A stretch of DNA of 45,995 nt from Candidatus Omnitrophota bacterium (GTDB lineage Bacteria > Omnitrophota > Gorgyraeia > Zapsychrales > Fredricksoniimonadaceae), in NCBI GenBank assembly GCA_903959815.1, contig CAJBYM010000084.1, positions 1-45,995 of the forward strand. The letters are read 5' to 3'. Below, piece after piece: positions 36,001 to 43,680 of the stretch. The number at the start of each line of letters is the position of its first letter. Within the stretch, counting starts at the first letter, position 1. The position numbers and the translations under genes are program-made. Under the pieces are notes generated by a model that was not told the origin of the DNA, searched no databases, and was given only the letters and a program-made list of their open reading frames with translations.

Positions 36001-36128
36001 GGCCTGGGGCTGAGGTGCGTATTCCGATGTCGGTTACGGTCATCGGAGGGGTTCTTGTCTCAACATTTTTCACGCTTTTTGTTGTGCCGTGTGTTTATCA
36101 ATTGACGGTTAAAGACCGAAAGATCTAA
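33063..36128 (+). CDS. RND efflux pump permease (AcrB/HAE-1-like)
   Basis: 1021 aa; GVSQLPNIDFPTINVSLAWEGAAPEVMETDVVNEVEQ, VGIVVDDAIMVLENIVR, GQSVNLYSMIGLILLMGIVKKNSIMLVDF. Confidence 0.95.
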
Positions 36129-37373
36129 ATGTTCCGCTCGATCAGACATCATAATTTTCGCCTTTTCTTTTGGGGCCAGGCCATTTCTCTCGTCGGCACA
36201 TGGATGCAGATCATGGCGGTCAGCTGGCTTGCGTACCGTTTGACAAGTTCGCCGTTCATGTTGGGGTGTGTGGCGTTCGCGTCCCAGATCCCGAGCCTTT
36301 TTCTCGCGCCTCTCGCCGGAGTCGTTGCAGACCGTTATGATCGTCGCAAGCTTCTTGTGTTAGCTCAGGCTTTGTGTATGGTGCAGGCGACAGTTCTGAC
36401 GGTGCTGGTTTTGACACACACGGTTACCATTATTCATATCATTTTTCTGAGCTTGTTCCTGGGTATTGTCACAGCATTTGAGATGACCATTCGCCAGTCA
36501 TTTCTCATTGAACTTGTGGATGATAAGAAGGACCTTTCGAATGCGATTGCGCTCAATTCCTTGATGTTCAATGGTTCTCGTCTTGTGGGCCCCACCATGG
36601 CGGGTATTTTTATTGTATCGTTCGGTGAGGGGATCTGTTTCTTGATCAATGCCTGTTCTTATGCGGCGGTCATTGTGGCTTTGGGATTTATTTCGATCAA
36701 GTCTGAAAAAGCAGAACGGACGTCGGTGATGGACGTGCGGCGCGAGTTCCTGGAGGGGTTGCGTTATTCTCTGGGGTTTTTACCCATCCGCCTTTTGCTT
36801 GTCATTGTTGCTCTTTTTAGTGTTGTCGGGGCAGCTCTTAATACACTATTGCCTGTTTTTGTGAAAGAGGTTTTTCATGGAGGACCCAGGATGTTCGGGT
36901 CCCTTTTGACGATCTCGGGCATGGGCGCTGTTGTTGGAACGGTTTATTTGGCTCAAAAGAAAACGATCGCTGGTTTTGTCGAGAAGATCGCGCTGGCTGC
37001 GGCTGTGATGGGATTGGGGTTGGCGGCGTTTGCGGCAACCCAGATATATTGGGTTGCATCGTTGTCTGCTTTTATGATAGGGTTGACCATGATGATAGGG
37101 ATCGGCGGCGGGAATATGGTTTTGCAAACGCTTGTGCATGATGATAAGCGAGGGCGCGTCATGAGCCTTTACGCGGTTGCGCTCATGGGTACGGCCCCTT
37201 TTGGAAGTTTGGGTGCCGGAGCGTTTGCGGCGAGATTCGGTGCTGATGCGGCACTGGTTGTGGCCAGCGTCTTTTGTTTTATCGGTGCTTATCTTTTTGC
37301 ACGTAAACTTGAACGTTTCCATCTTAAAGTTGCAGATATTTATATCGAAAAAGGCATCGTTGGTGAGGTGTAA
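36129..37373 (+). CDS. MFS transporter (enterobactin-exporter/MFS_3-like)
   Basis: FRLFFWGQAISLVGTWMQ, PLAGVVADRYDRRKLL, 10-12 hydrophobic segments. Confidence 0.88.
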   Translation: MFRSIRHHNFRLFFWGQAISLVGTWMQIMAVSWLAYRLTSSPFMLGCVAFASQIPSLFLAPLAGVVADRYDRRKLLVLAQALCMVQATVLTVLVLTHTVTIIHIIFLSLFLGIVTAFEMTIRQSFLIELVDDKKDLSNAIALNSLMFNGSRLVGPTMAGIFIVSFGEGICFLINACSYAAVIVALGFISIKSEKAERTSVMDVRREFLEGLRYSLGFLPIRLLLVIVALFSVVGAALNTLLPVFVKEVFHGGPRMFGSLLTISGMGAVVGTVYLAQKKTIAGFVEKIALAAAVMGLGLAAFAATQIYWVASLSAFMIGLTMMIGIGGGNMVLQTLVHDDKRGRVMSLYAVALMGTAPFGSLGAGAFAARFGADAALVVASVFCFIGAYLFARKLERFHLKVADIYIEKGIVGEV

Positions 37374-37377
37374 AGAT

Positions 37378-38055
37378 ATGTTGCGATTTGATATCATTAC
37401 GATATTTCCTGGAGTTTTTTCATCTGTGCTGGATGAGTCCATCATGAAGCGGGCCCAGGAGAAGAAAAAGGTCGTTTTTAAGGTTCATGATCTGCGTCAC
37501 TATACGAAGGATCCTCATCGTAAGGTGGATGATCGGCCCTTTGGCGGCGGGCCTGGTATGGTTATGACACCACAGCCTTTGGTGGGCGCGGTTAAGAAGA
37601 TCAAGGGGCGCCGCAAGGTTAAAGTTATTTATATGTGCCCGGGCGGGACGCGTTTGACGCAGAAGAAGGCCAAAGAACTGGCGCAGGAAAAGAATATTAT
37701 TCTTATCTGCGGACATTATGAAGGCATTGATGAGCGTGTCCGTGAGATGGTCGTTGACGAGAGCCTTTCGATCGGCGATTATGTTCTGACAGGAGGGGAG
37801 CTCCCGGCCATGGTTGTCGTTGATACCGTGACCCGCCTTATCCCGGGTGTTTTGGGAAAAGAGGATTCTTTGCTGGATGAATCATTTGAGCAGGACCTCC
37901 TGGAATATCCCCAGTACACACGCCCTGCAGATTTTTGTGGAAATAAAGTACCTGCTGTGTTATTATCCGGCAATCATTTGGCCGTAAAAAAGTGGCGAAT
38001 GGCCCAAGCGCATGCGCGCACAATAAAATTTCGCCCTGATTTATTAAAAAAGTAG
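37378..38055 (+). CDS. trmD: tRNA (guanine(37)-N1)-methyltransferase
   Basis: MLRFDIITIFPGVF, RPFGGGPGMVM, GHYEGIDERV, SIGDYVLTGGELPAMVVVD. Confidence 0.96.
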   Translation: MLRFDIITIFPGVFSSVLDESIMKRAQEKKKVVFKVHDLRHYTKDPHRKVDDRPFGGGPGMVMTPQPLVGAVKKIKGRRKVKVIYMCPGGTRLTQKKAKELAQEKNIILICGHYEGIDERVREMVVDESLSIGDYVLTGGELPAMVVVDTVTRLIPGVLGKEDSLLDESFEQDLLEYPQYTRPADFCGNKVPAVLLSGNHLAVKKWRMAQAHARTIKFRPDLLKK

Positions 38056-38073
38056 ACGTAGGAGAGAGAAAAC

Positions 38074-38478
38074 ATGGCAGGTCGTTTAGCTAAATTAAAT
38101 CTCATTGAATTAAAACAGATCCGTAAGGATATCCCGGATTTCAACGTCGGTGATACCATCAAAATGAAGATCAAGGTTCAGGAGGCGGATAAGATCCGAT
38201 TGCATTCCTGGGAAGGTATCGTGATCGCCAAAGTCGGTACGCGCAACAAGGCTACATTTACGGTTCGCAAAATGACCTTTGGTGAGGGTGTTGAGAAGAT
38301 GTTTCCTTTGCATTCGCCGGTTATCGCCAGTCTTAAGGTCGTTAGCCGTGGTAGTGTTAAACGCGCGAAGTTGTTTTATCTGCGCGATAAGAGTGGCAAA
38401 GGTGCCCGTGTGGATACCAATGCGGTTTCTGAAGCAGATCAGGCGGCGCAGATGGCCCAGATGGCTCCTGCGGAATAA
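38074..38478 (+). CDS. rplS: 50S ribosomal protein L19
   Basis: DFNVGDTIKMKIKV, EGIVIAK, FPLHSPVI, RAKLFYLRDKSGKGAR; SD taggagagag. Confidence 0.95.
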   Translation: MAGRLAKLNLIELKQIRKDIPDFNVGDTIKMKIKVQEADKIRLHSWEGIVIAKVGTRNKATFTVRKMTFGEGVEKMFPLHSPVIASLKVVSRGSVKRAKLFYLRDKSGKGARVDTNAVSEADQAAQMAQMAPAE

Positions 38479-39132
38479 GTGCCTCGCGCTTATTGTGGAC
38501 ACAATGAATTGATCGAGTTTGATAAAGCGAAAGCCATTGGCTTTCGCTTTCTTTTTGGGGTGGATGAGGCTGGGCGAGGACCTTTGGCCGGTCCTGTCGT
38601 CGCGGCTGCTGTTCTGATCAAAGATGAAAATTTTACCTGTCGTGTGGGTGATTCCAAGGTTTTGTCCGAAGTTCAGCGTGAGAAAGCGTTCAAGGAGATC
38701 CATGACCATGCTGTGGTGGGCGTGGGTATCATGAGCGAAGCGATAATTGATCAGGTGAATATTTTATGTGCCGCACATTTGGCCATGACCGCGGCTGTAA
38801 AAGATTTGTCCACCCGTTGCGCTAACTTCGCAGGTTCAACCTACGAAGTTCCTCCAGGGGCCATCAAGGTTCTCGTTGATGGCAATATTTATCGTGGTGA
38901 TATCCCGTATAAAATTGAATGTGTCGTCAAGGGTGATGCCAAGAGTCTGGCGATCGCGTGCGCGAGCATCGTGGCCAAGGTCACGCGCGATCGCATTATG
39001 GGTGATTACGATCAAGTTTATCCTCAGTATGGATTTAAAAGCCACAAAGGTTATCCCACCGAAGCACATCGTGACGCGATCCGTGCGCACGGGCTTTCTC
39101 CCATTCATCGAAAAACGTTCAGATCTCTTTGA
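38479..39132 (+). CDS. rnhB: Ribonuclease HII (GTG start)
   Basis: [61 protein letters not shown]. Confidence 0.94.
   Translation: MPRAYCGHNELIEFDKAKAIGFRFLFGVDEAGRGPLAGPVVAAAVLIKDENFTCRVGDSKVLSEVQREKAFKEIHDHAVVGVGIMSEAIIDQVNILCAAHLAMTAAVKDLSTRCANFAGSTYEVPPGAIKVLVDGNIYRGDIPYKIECVVKGDAKSLAIACASIVAKVTRDRIMGDYDQVYPQYGFKSHKGYPTEAHRDAIRAHGLSPIHRKTFRSL
38524..38556 (+). terminator. Intrinsic-terminator-like hairpin inside the 5' coding part of rnhB
   Basis: aaagcgaaagcc-att-ggctttcgcttt (perfect 12-bp stem, 3-nt loop) followed by CTTTTT. Confidence 0.6.
38824..38850. repeat. 27-bp near-perfect palindrome in rnhB, codon-aligned
   Basis: aacttcgcaggtt-c-aacctacgaagtt; 13-nt arms with one mismatch. 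Confidence 0.75.
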
Positions 39133-39154
39133 TTGTCCCAAAATCAAATATATA

Positions 39155-39183
39155 TTGACGAATTTACAACAATAACTTATATT
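39155..39183 (+). promoter_or_regulatory. Promoter upstream of yraN
   Basis: TTGACG (39155-39160), 17-bp spacer, TATATT (39178-39183). Confidence 0.6.
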
Positions 39184-39247
39184 GTCCACATTCCTTGAGT
39201 GTATCTTTTTTTGAGATTATAAAACGCACCCTTGAACGGATGCTCCT

Positions 39248-39607
39248 ATGCGTTCTCATAAGTTGGGCAAAGATGGCGAAGCGTTCGCGGCTGAATTTCT
39301 CACAGCACGTGGCTATGAGATCCTCAAGATCAATTACCGCACCAAGGTTGGAGAGGTCGATATTGTCGCCCGCGAAGGGGGAGTGATCTGTTTCATCGAG
39401 GTTAAGACCCGGCAAGAGGATGGTTGGGACGCGTTCGAAGCTGTGCATGTGCGCAAACAATATAAGATCCGGCGCATTGCGCAGCAATATTTGATCGATG
39501 AATTTCGAACGGAGGATCTTTTTGCGAGATTTGATGTTTTGGGGATTCGCTGTATTCGTGATAGCAGCTTTGAGGCCGATCTTCTTAAAGATGCATTTGG
39601 CATTTAG
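39248..39607 (+). CDS. yraN: YraN/UPF0102 family nuclease-like protein
   Basis: GKDGEAFAAEFLTARGYEILKINYRTKVGEVDIVAREGGVICFIEVKTR. Confidence 0.93.
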   Translation: MRSHKLGKDGEAFAAEFLTARGYEILKINYRTKVGEVDIVAREGGVICFIEVKTRQEDGWDAFEAVHVRKQYKIRRIAQQYLIDEFRTEDLFARFDVLGIRCIRDSSFEADLLKDAFGI

Positions 39608-39612
39608 ACATC

Positions 39613-39640
39613 TTGACATTTTGGTATCTTGTGTTATATT
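39613..39640 (+). promoter_or_regulatory. Promoter of the toxin-antitoxin pair
   Basis: TTGACA (39613-39618), 16-bp spacer, TATATT (39635-39640). Confidence 0.6.
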
Positions 39641-39660
39641 CATAGCATAAGGAGGCTGCT

Positions 39661-39903
39661 ATGAAAGCATATACGTTAAGAATGGATGATGAGTTGTGGA
39701 CGGCTCTTAAAGAATTGGGAATAAAGGAGCATAAAAGCATGCGTGATATTTTATTGGATGTTATAGCGGAAAGACTCGATCGCGGGGCGTCCCGGACCAG
39801 ATCGCTCAAAGAGCGTCAATCCTGGGAAAGGGCTTCCCGGTTAGCGCGGTGTATCCCTTTGAAGAATGTTGTGGCTACGTTACGGGAGGATCGTGATCGA
39901 TGA
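39661..39903 (+). CDS. VapB-like antitoxin (ribbon-helix-helix-like)
   Basis: MKAYTLRMDDELWTALKELGIKEHKSMRDILLDVIAERL; SD aaggagg; 4-bp overlap with the PIN gene. Confidence 0.75.
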   Translation: MKAYTLRMDDELWTALKELGIKEHKSMRDILLDVIAERLDRGASRTRSLKERQSWERASRLARCIPLKNVVATLREDRDR

Positions 39904-40301
39904 TGATCTTTGATTCGAGTGCTATTTTTGCGGCTATCAGCCAGGGGCAATCCGAAAAGATGTTTGGGCAGGGGACGTCAACGCTGGCATCCTTTGAGCT
40001 GGGGAATATCATTTGGAAAGAAGGCGTTCTGGCCAGGAGGTTCTCTGTTGAGGATGGGCAAGAGCTCTGTGAGCTTTGCCAGAAGATCCTTGAAAGGATG
40101 CACGTGGCCCATCCCGCGATGGAGGATGTCTATGCTCTAGCGGCGCGTTTAAAGATCACGTTTTATGATGCCGCTTACCTGGCGCTTGCGATTGAAGCGA
40201 AGGGGCCTTTTATTACGCTGGATCAACGTTTGGCAGATAGTTCACGGCATATGGTTGATGTTCTATCTTTTGATGAAGCCATTATCCGTTTAAATAATTA
40301 A
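39900..40301 (+). CDS. VapC-like PIN-domain toxin
   Basis: MIFDSSAIFAAI, ASFELGNIIWKE, KITFYDAAYLALA, FITLDQRLA: PIN acidic residues D-E-D-D. Confidence 0.87.
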   Translation: MMIFDSSAIFAAISQGQSEKMFGQGTSTLASFELGNIIWKEGVLARRFSVEDGQELCELCQKILERMHVAHPAMEDVYALAARLKITFYDAAYLALAIEAKGPFITLDQRLADSSRHMVDVLSFDEAIIRLNN

Positions 40302-40310
40302 ATCTTATTA

Positions 40311-40339
40311 TTGCAAAACAAAACCAGTTAAGTTATTAT
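40311..40339 (+). promoter_or_regulatory. Promoter upstream of the fchA-like gene
   Basis: TTGCAA (40311-40316), 17-bp spacer, TATTAT (40334-40339). Confidence 0.5.
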
Positions 40340-40418
40340 ATCAACGCAGTAGGGAGCCTACTCCCAGTATTCTTTTCAAAACATCTAAACCTATCTTTCT
40401 TCCAAAAATTTATTCTGC

Positions 40419-40907
40419 ATGATCTCTTATAACAACGATCCTTTGGCCCAATACCTGGAAAAACTCTCTATGCGTGAGCCTGTTCCGGGGGGTGGTTCTG
40501 CCGCGGCAGTAAGCGGTGCCATGGGAGCGGCCCTGATCGGCATGTCCGCTCGTTATTCATTGGGTAAGGGCAAGTCTTCTGAGGTCGAAAAGAAGATCGG
40601 CGATATTATTGTTACGGCAGATGCGGCCCGACTTCAATTGGTTGAATTCGCGGGTAAGGATGCGCAGGCTTATCTTGATGTGGTTAGCACCCGCAAGGCC
40701 GGTGATAAATTGGTTCATGAGAAGGCCAAGATCGAAGCTGCCCGGGTCCCGCAGGACATTATTGACCTGTGTCAGGTGTGTTTACAGTTGACTCCTTATC
40801 TCCATCAGGAAGGCAATCCGCATCTTATGAGTGATGTGAAAGCTGCCGAGACATTTCTTAAGGCCGGCATTCAAGCTGGCCGTTATATGCAAGAGGCCAA
40901 TGCATGA
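40419..40907 (+). CDS. Cyclodeaminase/cyclohydrolase (FchA-like, FTCD cyclodeaminase domain)
   Basis: EPVPGGGSAAAVSGAMGAALIGMSARYS, FAGKDAQAYLDVV, NPHLMSDVKAA. Confidence 0.87.
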   Translation: MISYNNDPLAQYLEKLSMREPVPGGGSAAAVSGAMGAALIGMSARYSLGKGKSSEVEKKIGDIIVTADAARLQLVEFAGKDAQAYLDVVSTRKAGDKLVHEKAKIEAARVPQDIIDLCQVCLQLTPYLHQEGNPHLMSDVKAAETFLKAGIQAGRYMQEANA

Positions 40908-41770
40908 GCGCGACCATTCTGGACGGAAAAGCGTTATCTCAGAAACTTATTGCTGAACTTAAATTCGAAGTTGATCGTTTGCTTAAAGAAACAGGCAAAA
41001 CGCCTCGCTTTGTTAATATTGTGGTTGGTCAGGATGCAAGTGCGGCGTCGTACGGAAAGTCGCAGAAGCGCGCAGCTGAGGCGATCGGCATTGATTATCA
41101 GTTCGCGTACTTACCGCAGAATACGACTCAAAAAGAGTTGCTTGATCAAGTTAAATTCCTCAATGAAAATCCTGAAGTTCATGGTGTGATGATCCATAAG
41201 CCTTTGCCTGCCGGGCTTGATTTCCAGAAAGCCGTGAACATGATCACGGCGGACAAGGACCTTGAGGGTATGGGTGTGGCTAATTTGGGCAAACTCATGC
41301 TGGGTAAAACGAGGATCATTCCGTGCACACCTGCTTCAGCGATGGCACTTTTGGCATCCAGCGGGGTGGATCTTAGCGGTAAGGATGCCGTGATCGTTGG
41401 CCGCAGTGAAATTGTGGGTAAGCCCATGATGCTCTTGCTTCTTGAAAAGAACGCTACTGTCACGGTGTGTCATAGCGGCACAAGTCGTGTGGGACGCCTT
41501 GAGGATCATATCAAACGGGCTGAAGTTCTGGTTGTTGCCATGGGCAAGCCGGGCTTTATTAAAGGAGAGTGGATCCGTGCGGGGGCGATTGTCATTGATG
41601 TAGGGATCAATGAGGTGGATGGCAAGATCACGGGCGATGTCGAATTTAATGCAGCTTGTGTTCGTGCCGGTTTCTTGACCCCGGTTCCCGGTGGTGTTGG
41701 TCCTGTCACAGCGGTCATGCTCATGAAGAATGGTATCGAAACCTTCAAACATCAGCTCGGAAAATCATGA
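40904..41770 (+). CDS. folD: Bifunctional methylenetetrahydrofolate dehydrogenase / methenyltetrahydrofolate cyclohydrolase
   Basis: YGKSQKRAAEAIGI, GVMIHKPLP, KDLEGMGVANLGKL, IPCTPASAM, VIVGRSEIVGKPM, VIDVGIN, TPVPGGVGPVTAVML. Confidence 0.95.
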   Translation: MSATILDGKALSQKLIAELKFEVDRLLKETGKTPRFVNIVVGQDASAASYGKSQKRAAEAIGIDYQFAYLPQNTTQKELLDQVKFLNENPEVHGVMIHKPLPAGLDFQKAVNMITADKDLEGMGVANLGKLMLGKTRIIPCTPASAMALLASSGVDLSGKDAVIVGRSEIVGKPMMLLLLEKNATVTVCHSGTSRVGRLEDHIKRAEVLVVAMGKPGFIKGEWIRAGAIVIDVGINEVDGKITGDVEFNAACVRAGFLTPVPGGVGPVTAVMLMKNGIETFKHQLGKS

Positions 41771-42786
41771 AAAATGTTGTGATCATAGGTCAATCGCCGG
41801 CCGCTTATGCGGCGGTGAAGTCATTGCTTGAGCGCGACCCATCCGTAGGGATAACACTCATCAGTTGTGACGGACAGCTTCCGTATGACCGGACACTTTT
41901 AAGCGGCCTCATTGACCGGTCCGTTAAAGAAAGTGATATTTTTTGCGCAACCGAAGATTTTTTTAAGTCCGCGCAAGTTCAGGTTATTTTGGGCAAGGAG
42001 ATCTCGCGGATAAATTTTAATCGCAAACGTATTTTTATGGCTGAAAAAACCCAGGTAGATTTTGAAGGTTTGATCATTACCGATGGGGCAGAGCCGCGTT
42101 GGCCGGCGTTCAAGGGTGTTCGACGTCAGGGTGTTTTTCATTTGGCGCGCCTTGAGTCCGTTAAGAATTTGGTGCGTTATTTGACCTTTACGGAAACGGT
42201 CCTAGTCGAGCCTTTAGGATTCTCAGGCATTAAGGCTGCTTTGGCTTTGAAAGCTGTTGGCAAGGATGTCATTGTGGCTGTGCGGGATGAGGTCCTGCTT
42301 TCTAAAATCCTTTGTGTTGATCGGGCTAAAGTTCTGGCACGGGCGCTGGAAAAACGGGGTGTTCGTCTGATCTTGGGTGGCATTGATGATATTATCGGCG
42401 AGACAGAGGTGAAAGCCGTGCGTTTGAAATCCGGAAAAGTTGTGGCATGCGATATGGTGGTTATAGAGGATGTAACAGCCGATTTACGGTTTTTGAATGA
42501 TACCGAGCTTGCCGCTGTTGATCGCATCCTTGTCAGCGGGCCTTTTCGGACCCATATGCCGGGTGTCCATGCCCTTGATGTGGTGTGTCGGGATGAAGGC
42601 CTTAAATTTACAGGGGCATATGCCCTGAATACGGATATAGGCGTGCTCCAATCATCTGTAGCTGTGGCCGGCTTGTGGGGCGATGACCAGACGCTTACAG
42701 AAGTTGATCTTTTACCGCGTGATATTCTGGAAACGTTCTTTCATCCGGAAGAACTTGCACCCGTTGTCTCTGAGGTCACGTCTTAA
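41767..42786 (+). CDS. FAD/NAD(P)-dependent oxidoreductase-like protein with degenerate nucleotide-binding motifs
   Basis: Fold-level resemblance to NirB/rubredoxin-reductase-type flavoproteins: VVIIGQSPAAYAAVKSLL, QLPYDRTLLS, FEGLIITDGAEPRWP, GVFHLARLESVKNL. Confidence 0.7.
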   Translation: MKNVVIIGQSPAAYAAVKSLLERDPSVGITLISCDGQLPYDRTLLSGLIDRSVKESDIFCATEDFFKSAQVQVILGKEISRINFNRKRIFMAEKTQVDFEGLIITDGAEPRWPAFKGVRRQGVFHLARLESVKNLVRYLTFTETVLVEPLGFSGIKAALALKAVGKDVIVAVRDEVLLSKILCVDRAKVLARALEKRGVRLILGGIDDIIGETEVKAVRLKSGKVVACDMVVIEDVTADLRFLNDTELAAVDRILVSGPFRTHMPGVHALDVVCRDEGLKFTGAYALNTDIGVLQSSVAVAGLWGDDQTLTEVDLLPRDILETFFHPEELAPVVSEVTS

Positions 42787-43679
42787 TGTTCAAGGTTTTT
42801 CTCTGCATTTTTATTTTCTTGCCATCCTTGGCCCTGGCGTCGCAGTCTTTAGACCGCCAGGTCGCGCATGAATATCAGGCTAAGGGGTATGAAGCTCAGA
42901 TGCGGGGTGATCTGGCTCAGGCATTGTTCCTTTATGAGCGTGCTGAAGTTCTTATACCCGACGATGCGGCTCTGTTGAATGATATCGGACTTGTAGCTGA
43001 GGCCTTGGGCAAGATCGATGAAGCTGAAGAGCATTATCTCAAGGCACTTGCGGCAGATTTTAAGTGTTTGCCCGCGTACAGCAATCTCGGGTACCTTTAT
43101 GAAAACAAGCAGAACTTTGAACTTGCGGGTCAGTATTTTGAGAAACGCGTTAAGTTCGGGAATGTGCATGATCCGCGTACGCTTCAGGCACAGGCAGATT
43201 TAGATCGCATTACAAAGTTTTCACGCACATTGATCAAAAAGAAAAAAGCTGTTGATAAGGAGTCTTTGGAAAATGCGATGATCCTGCGTGCCAAGGAGAA
43301 GGTGGTCCCGAGCTTGCGCGAGAGTGTTGTTAATGCCGAGGTTGATTATCAGCGGGGAATGGATCTTTTTCAAGCCCGTCGGTATGACGCGGCGCGCAAA
43401 TCATTTGAAATGTGTCTAGAGGTATCGCGGGGGCATAAAGCTGCGATGCACATGCTCCAACGGACCAAGGCCATGCAAAAGATCCGTCCCGTTTTAAAAG
43501 ATGTACGTTCAAGTGCCGACCAGGATCATGTTATTGCGATGACGGAATATGACAAGGGCTTAAGGCTTTTGCATGATGGTTACCGTGATGAAGCGTTGAA
43601 GGCGTTTGACCGGGCCCTTTTGTTTGTGCCCAGTGACCCGGATGTCAAGGCAGCACGGCAGAAAGCGTTGGAGAAATAG
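42786..43679 (+). CDS. Secreted tetratricopeptide-repeat protein
   Basis: Signal peptide (LPSLALASQ); several TPRs (QALFLYERAEVLIPDDAALLNDIG, DEAEEHYLKALAADFKCLPAYSNLG, DEALKAFDRALLFVPSDPDV). Confidence 0.82.
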   Translation: MFKVFLCIFIFLPSLALASQSLDRQVAHEYQAKGYEAQMRGDLAQALFLYERAEVLIPDDAALLNDIGLVAEALGKIDEAEEHYLKALAADFKCLPAYSNLGYLYENKQNFELAGQYFEKRVKFGNVHDPRTLQAQADLDRITKFSRTLIKKKKAVDKESLENAMILRAKEKVVPSLRESVVNAEVDYQRGMDLFQARRYDAARKSFEMCLEVSRGHKAAMHMLQRTKAMQKIRPVLKDVRSSADQDHVIAMTEYDKGLRLLHDGYRDEALKAFDRALLFVPSDPDVKAARQKALEK

Positions 43680-43680
43680 G

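Noticed and set aside
38949-39000. gcgatcgcgtg ... cacgcgcgatcgc inverted repeat in rnhB
   Set aside because: Falls on highly conserved RNase HII residues ([17 protein letters not shown]); best explained by codon choice.
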